A DNA stretch of 17,508 bases from Candidatus Gastranaerophilales bacterium (GCA_905235825.1 CAJONH010000191.1:1-17508); one strand, 5' to 3'. Numbered from the stretch's first letter, positions 7,352 to 14,920 are shown. Notes: generated by a model from the sequence alone, not told the origin. A program made the numbers and translations.

Positions 7352-8500
7352 TTATTTCGCTAAATTTTCACTTGCTGTAATTGCCGCATCTCTAACTCTG
7401 TCATCTTCATCATATTGAGCAAGATCAAAAATTGTCTTTAAATCTTCATTGTATTCAGGTCTTGCAATATGAGATAAACCGGCTATTGCTCCAATTCTTA
7501 ACATAGGATTAGGATTTGATTTCGCTGTATCTACAACAGTTTCAATGCAAGGTAAATCTTTTAATTCAAGAGCTTTTCCGTTACGTTTTTCAAGCTCGCC
7601 GTTTAAGCGTTCCTGCATATAAGAAATTGTATATAATGCATACTGCTTATTTATTTCGGCTTTTTCCAAGGGTGTAGGTCCTACTTTATTTCTGTCTTCA
7701 TCGTTTAATTCTTCGGGATTTTTTAATCTTAACTCCATAACTTCAGGAGAAGGTCCTGCAAGAGATGATGTATCTCTGTCAATGATATCAACTAAGGCAT
7801 CAAAAATTTGTGTATCCAATAAAACCGGACCGTCTGTTTCCGAGTTTTTAACCTTTTCCGCAATTTCTTCTATTGCATTTTTCTGTGCATCTAAATCATC
7901 GGTTTTTAGTTTTCCTGCAAATGTTTCGGGACGAATTTCCGAAAAAGATGTTGTCGGTTGTGCTATTACGGGAGCTGTTGCATTAGGAGTCGTTTGAATT
8001 TGTGGTTCGGGAACAACCGGTTGTGTATTTTGTGCCGGTAAAGCAGCTTGTGGCTGAACCTGAGGTGCCGGCGGTAATGTCTGATAAACAGGTGCCGGCG
8101 GTAAAGCTAATTGAGGCTGCTGAATCGGATAAAATTGAGCCGGCATTATGTTTTGTGCCGGAATACTACTGCATCCCTGACCTTGCGGATTTAGAATTTC
8201 TATATTAACTCCGTTGTATTGTCCGTTAGCTTGTCCGGGGTATAATACAGGGGCTGCATTTTGCTGAGGAGCAGCACAATTACCTTGACCCTGCGGATTT
8301 AAAATTTCAATGTTTACCCCGTTAAATTTTGATTGTCCGGTTGTTTGTGCCGGTACATAACTGCTTGCCATAGGATAATTATATATTGCACCCGGCAGCG
8401 TATTTTGTGATTGTATGGGGGTATATGCACCGGTTTGTTGATATCCCGTTTGTACAGGATGCTGCGGAACATACTGTAATTGTGGTGCTTGTATCATCAT
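7352..8500 (-). CDS. Pro/Gln-rich protein with HEAT-like C-terminal domain
   Basis: No named family recognised. The 382-residue protein has two parts. Residues 1 to about 185 are low-complexity, rich in Pro, Gln, Ala and Tyr. They contain one 14-residue motif twice, NGVNIEILNPQGQG at 60-73 and 96-109. Residues about 190-382 look helical, with HEAT/ARM-like repeats: LRIGAIAGLSHIARP (334-348) and RVRDAAITASENLAK (368-382) have the typical ..VR..A..AL.. pattern. There is no signal peptide or membrane helix, so it is probably cytosolic. An adaptor or scaffold role would fit a disordered arm plus HEAT domain, but this is inference. Two adjacent ATGs exist; AAGGAG lies 3 bases before the first and 6 before the second (8497), so Met2 may be the true start. 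The promoter region is shared with the divergent sigma factor. Confidence 0.72.
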   Translation of the reverse strand: MMIQAPQLQYVPQHPVQTGYQQTGAYTPIQSQNTLPGAIYNYPMASSYVPAQTTGQSKFNGVNIEILNPQGQGNCAAPQQNAAPVLYPGQANGQYNGVNIEILNPQGQGCSSIPAQNIMPAQFYPIQQPQLALPPAPVYQTLPPAPQVQPQAALPAQNTQPVVPEPQIQTTPNATAPVIAQPTTSFSEIRPETFAGKLKTDDLDAQKNAIEEIAEKVKNSETDGPVLLDTQIFDALVDIIDRDTSSLAGPSPEVMELRLKNPEELNDEDRNKVGPTPLEKAEINKQYALYTISYMQERLNGELEKRNGKALELKDLPCIETVVDTAKSNPNPMLRIGAIAGLSHIARPEYNEDLKTIFDLAQYDEDDRVRDAAITASENLAK

Positions 8501-8778
8501 TCACTCCTTACTATAAGAACTACCTTTATTTGCATTAGACCTTTATTAATGCACACCTTTTAAAAGTTTGCTGATTAAAAAAAATTGCTAGTTTTCAGCG
8601 TTTTAAATTTCTTTAAATTTCTAAAATGCTATGATAATGCGTTTTTACAGGCTTTTTAAGTCTTAATAAAACTTAATATAAAAAAATTTACTAATTTATT
8701 TTTCATATTTAATGTAAAATATAGTATGTGGGGAAACAGTAAAAATATTGGAGCGTTGCTTCAGACAATTTTCAGGAT
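8501..8778. promoter_or_regulatory. Divergent control region with repeats
   Basis: This 278-base gap lies between the minus-strand HEAT-like gene and the plus-strand sigma factor. It holds ACCTTTATT at 8522-8530 and 8539-8547 with a partial third copy ACCTTTT at 8555-8561. Interleaved is an inverted repeat TGCATTA (8531-8537)/TAATGCA (8547-8553). There is also a tandem 10-base repeat TTTAAATTTC at 8602-8621. The best plus-strand promoter candidate is TTTACA (8644-8649), 17 bases, TAAAAC (8667-8672); a second -10-like TATAGT sits at 8720-8725 without a good -35. I see no small gene here. The repeats near 8522-8561 are close to the HEAT-like gene and could be operator sites for it. Confidence 0.4.
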
Positions 8779-9408
8779 ATGAGTGCAGAAGATAAAAAGG
8801 CAAACAGATTTAATATAAAGGATTATCAAGAGTTAATTGATACTCTTGCTAAGGTTGAGTATAAAAAATTGTCGGCAAAACATTTAATCGACTACTCAGA
8901 GCTTGTTAATATAGGTACACAGGTCATACATAAGTTATGTTCAAATGCAGAACCCGATAAGTATAATAAATCTTATCTTTCTACAGCCGTAAAATGGGCA
9001 ATAAGAAATGAAGTCCGCCGTCGATATAAGTGGTATGTGCTAAAAAATCAACAGCAGGAAACCATTTCTCTGGATGAAGAAAATCAGTCCAATATCAGAG
9101 AGGCCGTTTATAAGACAATTTTATCCGTTGATGAAATGGCGGAAGGAGATAATCCTACTCAAATCAGAGATTTAAAGCGAAATCCCGAAGAAAAAGTACT
9201 CTTTTCTGAATTAAGTGAAAGTATTAAAGAAGCAATTAAAACACTTCCGCCGAGAGAGAGAGAATTAATTGAGTGCAAGTTCTTTAATGATAAGAAATTG
9301 AGAGAAATTTCGGAAGAATTTAACCTTTCTCCTTCAAGAATTTCAAGAATAATTCAATCGGGTTTGAATAAAATAAGAAAAGAGCTTGTAAAACAAAATC
9401 TTGTATAA
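8779..9408 (+). CDS. Sigma-70-family RNA polymerase sigma factor (alternative type)
   Basis: Directs RNA polymerase to a promoter subset. The 209-residue protein has a region 2-like segment (about 35-85: DYSELVNIG, then YLSTAVKWAIRNEVRRRYK, matching core-binding and -10 recognition helices). A long acidic/polar linker (about 88-140) takes the place of a clear region 3. Region 4 follows (about 145-205), with IKTLPPRERELIECKFF and a helix-turn-helix KLREISEEFNLSPSRISRII. It lacks region 1.1, so it is not the housekeeping factor. Size and layout resemble the FliA/SigB-like group or a divergent small factor. No anti-sigma gene or flagellar gene is adjacent. The only in-frame start after the upstream stop is ATG 8779, and its ribosome site is poor (AGGAT is too close), hinting at low or controlled translation. 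The downstream TSCPD-lpxI-lpxB genes may share its transcript. Confidence 0.85.
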   Translation: MSAEDKKANRFNIKDYQELIDTLAKVEYKKLSAKHLIDYSELVNIGTQVIHKLCSNAEPDKYNKSYLSTAVKWAIRNEVRRRYKWYVLKNQQQETISLDEENQSNIREAVYKTILSVDEMAEGDNPTQIRDLKRNPEEKVLFSELSESIKEAIKTLPPRERELIECKFFNDKKLREISEEFNLSPSRISRIIQSGLNKIRKELVKQNLV

Positions 9409-9444
9409 AAGATTAATAGGCAGGAATTATAAAGGAAAGAAGAT

Positions 9445-9726
9445 ATGAGTCTTAAAACTATACAATATAAAACTGAAGGTACATGCTGTGCATTGATGAA
9501 TGTTGTATTGGATGATAATACAATTAAAGATGTTGAATTTATAGGCGGATGCAGAGGTAATCTTGAAGGTATAAGACATCTTGTTGCAGGCATGGATATA
9601 AATGATGTTATTTCCAGATTACAAGGAATTAAGTGCGGTGCAAAACCTACAAGCTGCCCCGATCAGCTCTCAAGATGCCTTCTTGAATTCAAAAAACAAA
9701 ACGAGGCTCAAGAGGTTGTAAAATAG
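9445..9726 (+). CDS. Stand-alone TSCPD-domain protein (TIGR03905-type)
   Basis: Conserved small protein of unknown function. The 93 residues match the TSCPD domain, also found at the C-terminus of B12-dependent ribonucleotide reductases, where it is a Cys-rich segment. Visible features are GTCCALMNVVL (12-22), FIGGCRGNLEGI (32-43), LVAGM (46-50), IKCGAKPTSCPDQLSRCLLE (62-81). The conserved cysteines suggest metal binding or redox work, but no role is proven for stand-alone forms. An AAGGAAAG ribosome site precedes the ATG. The gene lies 36 bases after the sigma factor and 3 bases before lpxI, so it belongs to the same transcript. No ribonucleotide reductase gene is in the window. Confidence 0.88.
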   Translation: MSLKTIQYKTEGTCCALMNVVLDDNTIKDVEFIGGCRGNLEGIRHLVAGMDINDVISRLQGIKCGAKPTSCPDQLSRCLLEFKKQNEAQEVVK

Positions 9727-9729
9727 CTT

Positions 9730-10545
9730 ATGGCAATAGAATTGGATAATAAGCAGGGACTTATTGCAGGTAACGGACAATTACCCGTTATGCTTGCTAA
9801 AAATGCAAAAGAAAACGGATTTGAAGTTGTTGCAATTTCACTTTCTTCCGATAACAGAAATGAACTTAAAAAGTATTGTTCAAAAGTTTATGATTTTGCA
9901 CCCGGGGAATTGCTTAAAATAAAGAATGTTCTTGAAACCGAGCAAATAAAACAGCTTACATTTATCGGTAAAGTATCTAAGAGTCTTGTTGTTAAACGTC
10001 CCAGATTTGATTCAATGGCCATTGAATTTCTTAAACAGGCAAAACGGCTTAATGATGATGCTATTATGCTTTTTCTTGTTAATGAACTGGATAAAATAGG
10101 TATTACGGTTTTAGATCAGACAATTTTTATTAAAAATTTAATGGTATCCAGAGGTGTTCTTGGTAAAATTCAGCCTACAGAGGCTCAATTGGCAGATGTC
10201 GAGTACGGATATAAAATAGCTAAAGAAATGGGCGAGCTTGATATAGGTCAATCCGTAGTCATAAAAGACAGAATGATTATGGCTATTGAAGCTATTGAGG
10301 GTACCGATAAATGTATTAAAAGAGGCTGCAAGCTCGGGAAAAAAGATTCAATCATTGTGAAAGTCGCAAAACCAATGCAGGATAAACGTTTTGATATTCC
10401 TGCTTTCGGGTTAAATACTCTTAAAACAATGAAAAAATATAAAGCAAATCTGATTGCGGTTGAAGCAAATGAAACAATTCTTGTTGATAAGGCTAAAACA
10501 ATAGAATATGCGGATAAAAATAATATAATAGTAATGGCGGTATGA
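9730..10545 (+). CDS. lpxI: UDP-2,3-diacylglucosamine pyrophosphatase LpxI
   Basis: Hydrolyses UDP-2,3-diacylglucosamine to lipid X and UMP, the fourth step of lipid A synthesis. LpxI (formerly DUF1009) replaces LpxH in many bacteria, including cyanobacteria-related lineages and alphaproteobacteria. The 271-residue protein has an N-terminal domain (about 8-125, LIAGNGQLPVMLAKNA near the start) and a C-terminal domain (about 130-271). The latter carries VLDQTIFIKNLM, LDIGQSVVIKD (170-180), the catalytic-region EGTD (190-193) and AKPMQDKRFDIPAFG (213-227), all family hallmarks. It starts 3 bases after the TSCPD stop codon and ends in a 4-base ATGA overlap with lpxB. The enzyme acts peripherally at the cytoplasmic face of the inner membrane. 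Confidence 0.95.
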   Translation: MAIELDNKQGLIAGNGQLPVMLAKNAKENGFEVVAISLSSDNRNELKKYCSKVYDFAPGELLKIKNVLETEQIKQLTFIGKVSKSLVVKRPRFDSMAIEFLKQAKRLNDDAIMLFLVNELDKIGITVLDQTIFIKNLMVSRGVLGKIQPTEAQLADVEYGYKIAKEMGELDIGQSVVIKDRMIMAIEAIEGTDKCIKRGCKLGKKDSIIVKVAKPMQDKRFDIPAFGLNTLKTMKKYKANLIAVEANETILVDKAKTIEYADKNNIIVMAV

Positions 10546-11669
10546 AAAAATTATTTATAATAACGGGCGAATATTCGGGTGACAGGCATGGTGCCGATGT
10601 TGTCAGGGAAATAAAAAAACTTAATCCTGAAATAGAAATAGAGGCAGTCGGCGGTGAAAATCTCCAAAAAGAAGGGGTGAAGCTTTACTGTGACCATTCT
10701 AAAATGTCGGCTATGGGGTTTAACCTTAAGATTATAATGACGCATATTCAGCTTGGCGAGCAAATTGCTCAATATTTAAAAAATGAATTTAAACCTGATA
10801 TGGTATTAATGATTGATTATGGCGGTTTTAATTTAAATCTTTCCAAAGTGCTTTCAAAATACGGAATAAAAATTTATTATTATATTCCGCCTCAGGTTTG
10901 GGCATCAAGAAAATGGCGGTTAAATACCATTAAACAAAATATAAAGAAGGTTTTAACAATATTTCCGTTTGAAAAAGAAATGTATCAGGATATTGGTGTT
11001 GATGTTGAGTTTGTAGGACATCCACTGTTAGCGGAAATTCCCGAAAAAGCAAGCAAAAGCAATGTTTTTGAAGAAAACGGGTTTGACAGAAGTAAAAGGC
11101 TTGTGTCTATTTTTCCGGGTTCAAGAAAATTTGAGATAAAAAACCTGCTGTCATTGTTTTTACGTGCTGCGAGAATGCTGAAAGTGTCAAATCCTGATGT
11201 TCAATTTGCACTTGCTCAAGCTCCTAACATTAAAGATGAACTTATAAATCCTATTTTGGAAAAATATTCGGATTTAAATATAAAAGTATTAAAAAACAAA
11301 AATTATGATTTATTAGCAGCGTCAGATGCTTTAATTTTGGCATCGGGAACAGTTGCCCTTGAAGCGGCATTATATCAAACTCCAATGATTATAAGTTACA
11401 GAGGACCATGGTTTTTATATTTTGTTTATTTAACCGTACGTTCTATTAAAAGAGTTTGTCTGCCTAATATAATAATGAATAAAGATATAGTTCCGGAACT
11501 TCTTCAATTGCGGGCTACTCCACGAATAATAGCTGAAAATATAAATAAAATTCTGAATGACGGTGAGTACCGTAATAATATGATAAAGAATTTAGAGGAT
11601 GTAAAACAAAAACTGCATACTTCGGCTGCAGCACAAAAAACAGCTGAAATAATCGTCAATAACATATAA
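10542..11669 (+). CDS. lpxB: Lipid-A-disaccharide synthase LpxB
   Basis: Joins lipid X to UDP-2,3-diacylglucosamine to form lipid A disaccharide, the step directly after LpxI, at the cytoplasmic membrane surface. The 375-residue length and motifs are typical of this GT19 glycosyltransferase: GEYSGD (9-14), PPQVWA (116-121), FPFE (141-144), VGHPL (158-162), FPGSR (191-195), ASGTVALE (267-274) and LPNII.....VPELLQ (307-322). D92 in IDYGGFN corresponds to catalytic D98 of E. coli LpxB. The usual P-D after it is G-G here, so the second Asp of the motif is absent. The ATG overlaps the lpxI stop codon (ATGA), meaning coupled translation. It ends at a terminator shared with the convergent speB. Confidence 0.95.
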   Translation: MKKLFIITGEYSGDRHGADVVREIKKLNPEIEIEAVGGENLQKEGVKLYCDHSKMSAMGFNLKIIMTHIQLGEQIAQYLKNEFKPDMVLMIDYGGFNLNLSKVLSKYGIKIYYYIPPQVWASRKWRLNTIKQNIKKVLTIFPFEKEMYQDIGVDVEFVGHPLLAEIPEKASKSNVFEENGFDRSKRLVSIFPGSRKFEIKNLLSLFLRAARMLKVSNPDVQFALAQAPNIKDELINPILEKYSDLNIKVLKNKNYDLLAASDALILASGTVALEAALYQTPMIISYRGPWFLYFVYLTVRSIKRVCLPNIIMNKDIVPELLQLRATPRIIAENINKILNDGEYRNNMIKNLEDVKQKLHTSAAAQKTAEIIVNNI

Positions 11670-11698
11670 AACCGAAAAAATAAAATTTTTTCAGTTTT
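11668..11698 (+). terminator. Bidirectional terminator between lpxB and speB
   Basis: A 14-bp stem is formed by AAAACCGAAAAAAT (11668-11681) and ATTTTTTCAGTTTT (11685-11698), with one C-A mismatch and a 3-base AAA loop. It includes the lpxB stop codon and reaches the speB stop codon at 11697-11699, so both convergent transcripts end within the same hairpin. The stem is mostly A-T, so its strength is uncertain. Confidence 0.65.
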
Positions 11699-12545
11699 AT
11701 ATAGCAAGAAGCATTTCTCTTATTATTTTACATGCAACGGCAGTTGAGGCTCCTGATGCATCATAAGAAGGACTTAGTTCGTTAACGTCGCACCCTATTA
11801 TATTCAGTTTTGAACAAACTTTAATTGCGGCATTCATTAATTCTATAAAAGAAACTCCGCCGGGTTCGGGGGTTCCTGTGCCTGAAAATACCGAAGGGTC
11901 TAAAACATCTAAATCGAGAGTAAAATATACGTGTTTATTTTTTAATTTATCAATTACATCATCTAGCCCGTTAAAATTAAATTTATTTAAAAATGTATGT
12001 TGTTTTGCCCATTCAAATTCGTATTTTTCTCCCGAACGTATTCCGAATTGAAATATTCTACTGTCACCAATTAAATCCCAGCATCTTTTTATTACGGCAG
12101 CATGTGAGAGTTTTACACCTAAATAATCTTCTCTTAAATCGGTATGTGCATCAAAATGTACTATATATAAATCAGGATATTTATTTATTGCAGCACGTAT
12201 TGCACCGAGAGTTACAAGGTGTTCTCCGCCTATCATGAAAGGAATTTTACCGTCGTTAAATATTACAGAGGCTCTTTCCTCGATAGCTGAAAGAACTTTT
12301 TCGGTATCACCTATTGCTAATTCAATATCTCCGCTGTCAAAAACGGCACAATCGGTTAAATCTTTATCCTGATAAGGGCTGTAGGTTTCAAGTCCGTATG
12401 ATTCGTTTCTTATTACATTCGGGGCAAATCTTGTACCGGGGCGGAAGGAGGTTGTGGAATCAAACGGTACACCATACATTACTATTTTTGATGATTCATA
12501 CTCGCTATCACATGCCATATAATTAAGAATATTTTTATTCAACAT
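11697..12545 (-). CDS. speB: Agmatinase / ureohydrolase (SpeB family)
   Basis: Mn-dependent ureohydrolase that removes urea from agmatine to give putrescine, or from N1-aminopropylagmatine to give spermidine. The 282-residue protein has all metal ligands of the arginase family: H109 (GGEHLVTLG), D132, H134 and D136 (HFDAHTDLR), D211 and D213 (TLDLDVLDPS). It also has TGTPEPGG (223-230) and E256 in DVNELSPSYD. The substrate is inferred from context, since speA and speE are directly upstream; other ureohydrolases (arginase, formiminoglutamase, guanidinobutyrase) share the fold. Its ATG overlaps the 3' end of speE by 11 bases, with GAGGAG upstream inside speE, so the two are translationally coupled. 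It is last in the operon. Confidence 0.9.
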   Translation of the reverse strand: MLNKNILNYMACDSEYESSKIVMYGVPFDSTTSFRPGTRFAPNVIRNESYGLETYSPYQDKDLTDCAVFDSGDIELAIGDTEKVLSAIEERASVIFNDGKIPFMIGGEHLVTLGAIRAAINKYPDLYIVHFDAHTDLREDYLGVKLSHAAVIKRCWDLIGDSRIFQFGIRSGEKYEFEWAKQHTFLNKFNFNGLDDVIDKLKNKHVYFTLDLDVLDPSVFSGTGTPEPGGVSFIELMNAAIKVCSKLNIIGCDVNELSPSYDASGASTAVACKIIREMLLAI

Positions 12546-13386
12546 TTTTCAATAACTCCTCAACATAAACGGGAAGTGCAAATACTCCGGCATGTATTTT
12601 AGGCTGGTAATATTTTGTTCCTATTCCTTTCATATACCATTCAACTTTGTTTAAATCTTTTATAGGATGATATTGTTTTGAGGCAAATCCAAAAAGCCAG
12701 TGTCCCGAAGGATATGAAGGAATAAATGCCTGATAAACTTTACAAATCGGAAATGTTTTCACTATTTTATTATGCATTCTTTGACATTGATATGCTTCTT
12801 CAGCATAAAAAGGGCATTCGTTCTGGTTAATCATAATACCGTCGTCGTGGAGTGCATTATAGCAGTTACCGTAGAATTCTTTCGTAAATAATCCTTCTCC
12901 AGGTCCGAACGGATTGGGGGAATCTATTATGATTAAATCGTACTCATCTGTTTTTGAACGAATAAATCTTAATCCGTCTTCATAAAAAACACTTACTCTT
13001 TTATCCTGTAAACTTCCTGCTATTTCGGGAAAATACTCGCTGCAAACTTCAACCAAAACTTTATCAGGCTCAACAACATCAATTTTTTCTATATCGTTAT
13101 ATTTGACTAATTCTCTGACGACTCCGCCGTCGCCTCCGCCTATTACTAGTACTTTACGTACATTAGGATGAACTGCCATCGGTACGTGTGTTATCATTTC
13201 ATGATAAATAAATTCATCTTTTTCGGTAAATACCAAATCTCCGTCAGAAACTAAAATTTTACCATAATCAACGGATTCCAGTATATCTATTCTTTGAAAT
13301 TCACTTTTTGCACTAAAAAGCTGTCTGTTAATTCTAATGGAAAAATTAACATTATCGGTATGATTATCGGAATACCATATTTCCAT
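12535..13386 (-). CDS. speE: Polyamine aminopropyltransferase (SpeE family)
   Basis: Transfers an aminopropyl group from decarboxylated S-adenosylmethionine to an amine acceptor, classically putrescine to spermidine. The 283-residue protein is a Rossmann-type methyltransferase fold with a small N-terminal beta domain. Motifs: TEKDEFIYHEM (54-64), VIGGGDGGVVREL (81-93), VVEPDK (104-109), YEDGLRFI (135-142), IIIDSPNPFGPGEGLF (152-167), YPSGHWLFGFAS (225-236) and YYQPKIHAGVFALP (259-272). Two positions are odd. The usual D-S-x-D-P is D155-S-P-N158-P, so the second acidic residue is Asn; the usual Gln in DG..Q.TE is V52. This may mean a different acceptor, such as agmatine. AAGGAATAAGG precedes the ATG, which lies 23 bases inside the end of speA. 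No adenosylmethionine decarboxylase gene is in the window. Confidence 0.9.
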   Translation of the reverse strand: MEIWYSDNHTDNVNFSIRINRQLFSAKSEFQRIDILESVDYGKILVSDGDLVFTEKDEFIYHEMITHVPMAVHPNVRKVLVIGGGDGGVVRELVKYNDIEKIDVVEPDKVLVEVCSEYFPEIAGSLQDKRVSVFYEDGLRFIRSKTDEYDLIIIDSPNPFGPGEGLFTKEFYGNCYNALHDDGIMINQNECPFYAEEAYQCQRMHNKIVKTFPICKVYQAFIPSYPSGHWLFGFASKQYHPIKDLNKVEWYMKGIGTKYYQPKIHAGVFALPVYVEELLKNVE

Positions 13387-14896
13387 CCTTATTCCTTTCT
13401 TGTTTACTGTTATCAGTAAAATTTATATTATCTGACTTTAAAACATTCAGCCGTTCAATTTTTTCGTCTTCGGGGCCTGTTAATGAACATCCTTTTTCTT
13501 TTGCATATAAAATATATTGTATTATTTCATCCGTAATTTCTTCTCCCGGAGCTAAAATCGGAATACCGGGAGGATAGCACATAACAAACTCACTGCATAT
13601 TCTGCCTTTTGCATTTTTTAGAGGCAAAGATTCTTTTTGTGCATAGAAAGAATCCTGCGGTGTCATAACCACTTTAGGCGGAATATATTCCTGTGAGAGC
13701 ATGCCTGTTTTATCTTTTTTATAACGTCTTTTAATATCGGATAATGCACTTACGAGTCTTTCAACTTCCTGCCTTCTGTCACCTATTGAAAGATAGGCAA
13801 GCATGTTGCCCAAATCCCCGAATTCTATTTGAATATCATATTCATCACGCAGAATGTCGTAAACTTCAATTCCTGCAAGTCCGATATCTAAAGTATGAAC
13901 TGATAATTTTGTTGTATCAAAATCAAAAATACTGCTTCCGTTAATTATTTCTTTAGAGAAAGCATAATAACCTTCTATTTTATTAATTTCAGCTCTTGCA
14001 TAATCTGCAAGCTCGACTAATTTTGCGAAGGAATTTTTTCCTCGCATGACGAGATTTCTTCTTGAAATATCCAAACTTGAAAGTAATAAATATGAACCGC
14101 TGGTAGTTTGGGTGAGGTTAATAATTTGTCTTACGTGACCTGCATTTATACCTTTATTTATCAGAAGGAATGAGCTTTGAGTCAAACTTCCGCCCGATTT
14201 ATGCATACTGACGGATGCCATATCCGCACCGGCTTCCATTGCCGAAACGGGTAGATTTTCTCCAAAATAGAAATGAGTACCGTGAGCTTCATCAGCTAAA
14301 ACTTTCATTCCTTTTTCGTGAGCGTGTTTAACAATTGTTTTTAAGTCCGAGCAAATTCCGTAATAAGTGGGGTTATTAACAAATACTGCAACAGCATCGG
14401 GGTTGTCTTCAATTGCCTTTTCAACCTGTTCTACTTTCATTCCCAGTGAAATTCCCAAATGCTGATCAACATCGGGATTAACATACACCGGTTTTGCACC
14501 GCATAATACAAGAGAATTTATTACACTTTTATGTACGTTACGGGGCATAATAATCTTATCGCCTTTTTTACAGCAGGATAAAATCATACTTTGAACAGCT
14601 GAGGTTGTTCCGCCGACCATTAAAAATGCGTGCGAAGCTCCAAATGCTTCTGCAGCAAGCTCCTCTGCTTCTCTTATAACCGACACGGGATGACATAAAT
14701 TATCTAAAGGTTTCATTGAGTTGACATCAATGCCTACACATTTTGCACCTAAAAGTTCAACAAGTTCGGGATTTCCCCTTCCGTGTTTATGCCCCGGAAC
14801 ATCAAAGGGTACTATACGCATTCTTCGAAATCTTTCTAATGCTTCGTATATTGGTGCCCTTTGCTGTGCAAATTTATCTATGTTTTTTCTCTCCAA
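13364..14896 (-). CDS. speA: PLP-dependent arginine/lysine/ornithine decarboxylase, probably arginine decarboxylase
   Basis: Probably decarboxylates arginine to agmatine, the first step of this operon's polyamine route. The 510-residue protein belongs to the Orn/Lys/Arg decarboxylase family with the aspartate aminotransferase fold (Bacillus SpeA size, smaller than the E. coli inducible enzymes). Key parts: FDVPGHKHGRG (31-41), VGGTTSAVQS (94-103), ADEAHGTHFYF (201-211, with PLP-contacting D202 and H205), and the PLP lysine K233 in SVSMHKSGGSLTQSS. The C-terminal domain has YPPGIPILAPGEEIT. The start is TTG at 14896: an in-frame TAA lies three codons upstream, AAAGGAT sits about 9 bases before the TTG, and the first ATG (Met26) would remove the conserved QQRAPIYEAL segment. 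Arginine specificity rests on the linked agmatinase gene, since lysine and ornithine enzymes share these motifs. Confidence 0.9.
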   Translation of the reverse strand: MERKNIDKFAQQRAPIYEALERFRRMRIVPFDVPGHKHGRGNPELVELLGAKCVGIDVNSMKPLDNLCHPVSVIREAEELAAEAFGASHAFLMVGGTTSAVQSMILSCCKKGDKIIMPRNVHKSVINSLVLCGAKPVYVNPDVDQHLGISLGMKVEQVEKAIEDNPDAVAVFVNNPTYYGICSDLKTIVKHAHEKGMKVLADEAHGTHFYFGENLPVSAMEAGADMASVSMHKSGGSLTQSSFLLINKGINAGHVRQIINLTQTTSGSYLLLSSLDISRRNLVMRGKNSFAKLVELADYARAEINKIEGYYAFSKEIINGSSIFDFDTTKLSVHTLDIGLAGIEVYDILRDEYDIQIEFGDLGNMLAYLSIGDRRQEVERLVSALSDIKRRYKKDKTGMLSQEYIPPKVVMTPQDSFYAQKESLPLKNAKGRICSEFVMCYPPGIPILAPGEEITDEIIQYILYAKEKGCSLTGPEDEKIERLNVLKSDNINFTDNSKQERNKDGNMVFR

Positions 14897-14920
14897 TACA
14901 ACTTATCCTTTTTGATAATC

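Noticed and set aside
8002..8208. Plus-strand open frame of 68 codons with repeated Val-Pro-Ala-like residues
   Set aside because: It is antisense to the Pro/Gln-rich coding repeats, lacks a ribosome site and mirrors the codon bias of the real gene.
8602..8621. Tandem TTTAAATTTC pair as the beginning of a CRISPR or satellite array
   Set aside because: There are only two copies of 10 bases with no spacers; it is recorded only as part of the control region.
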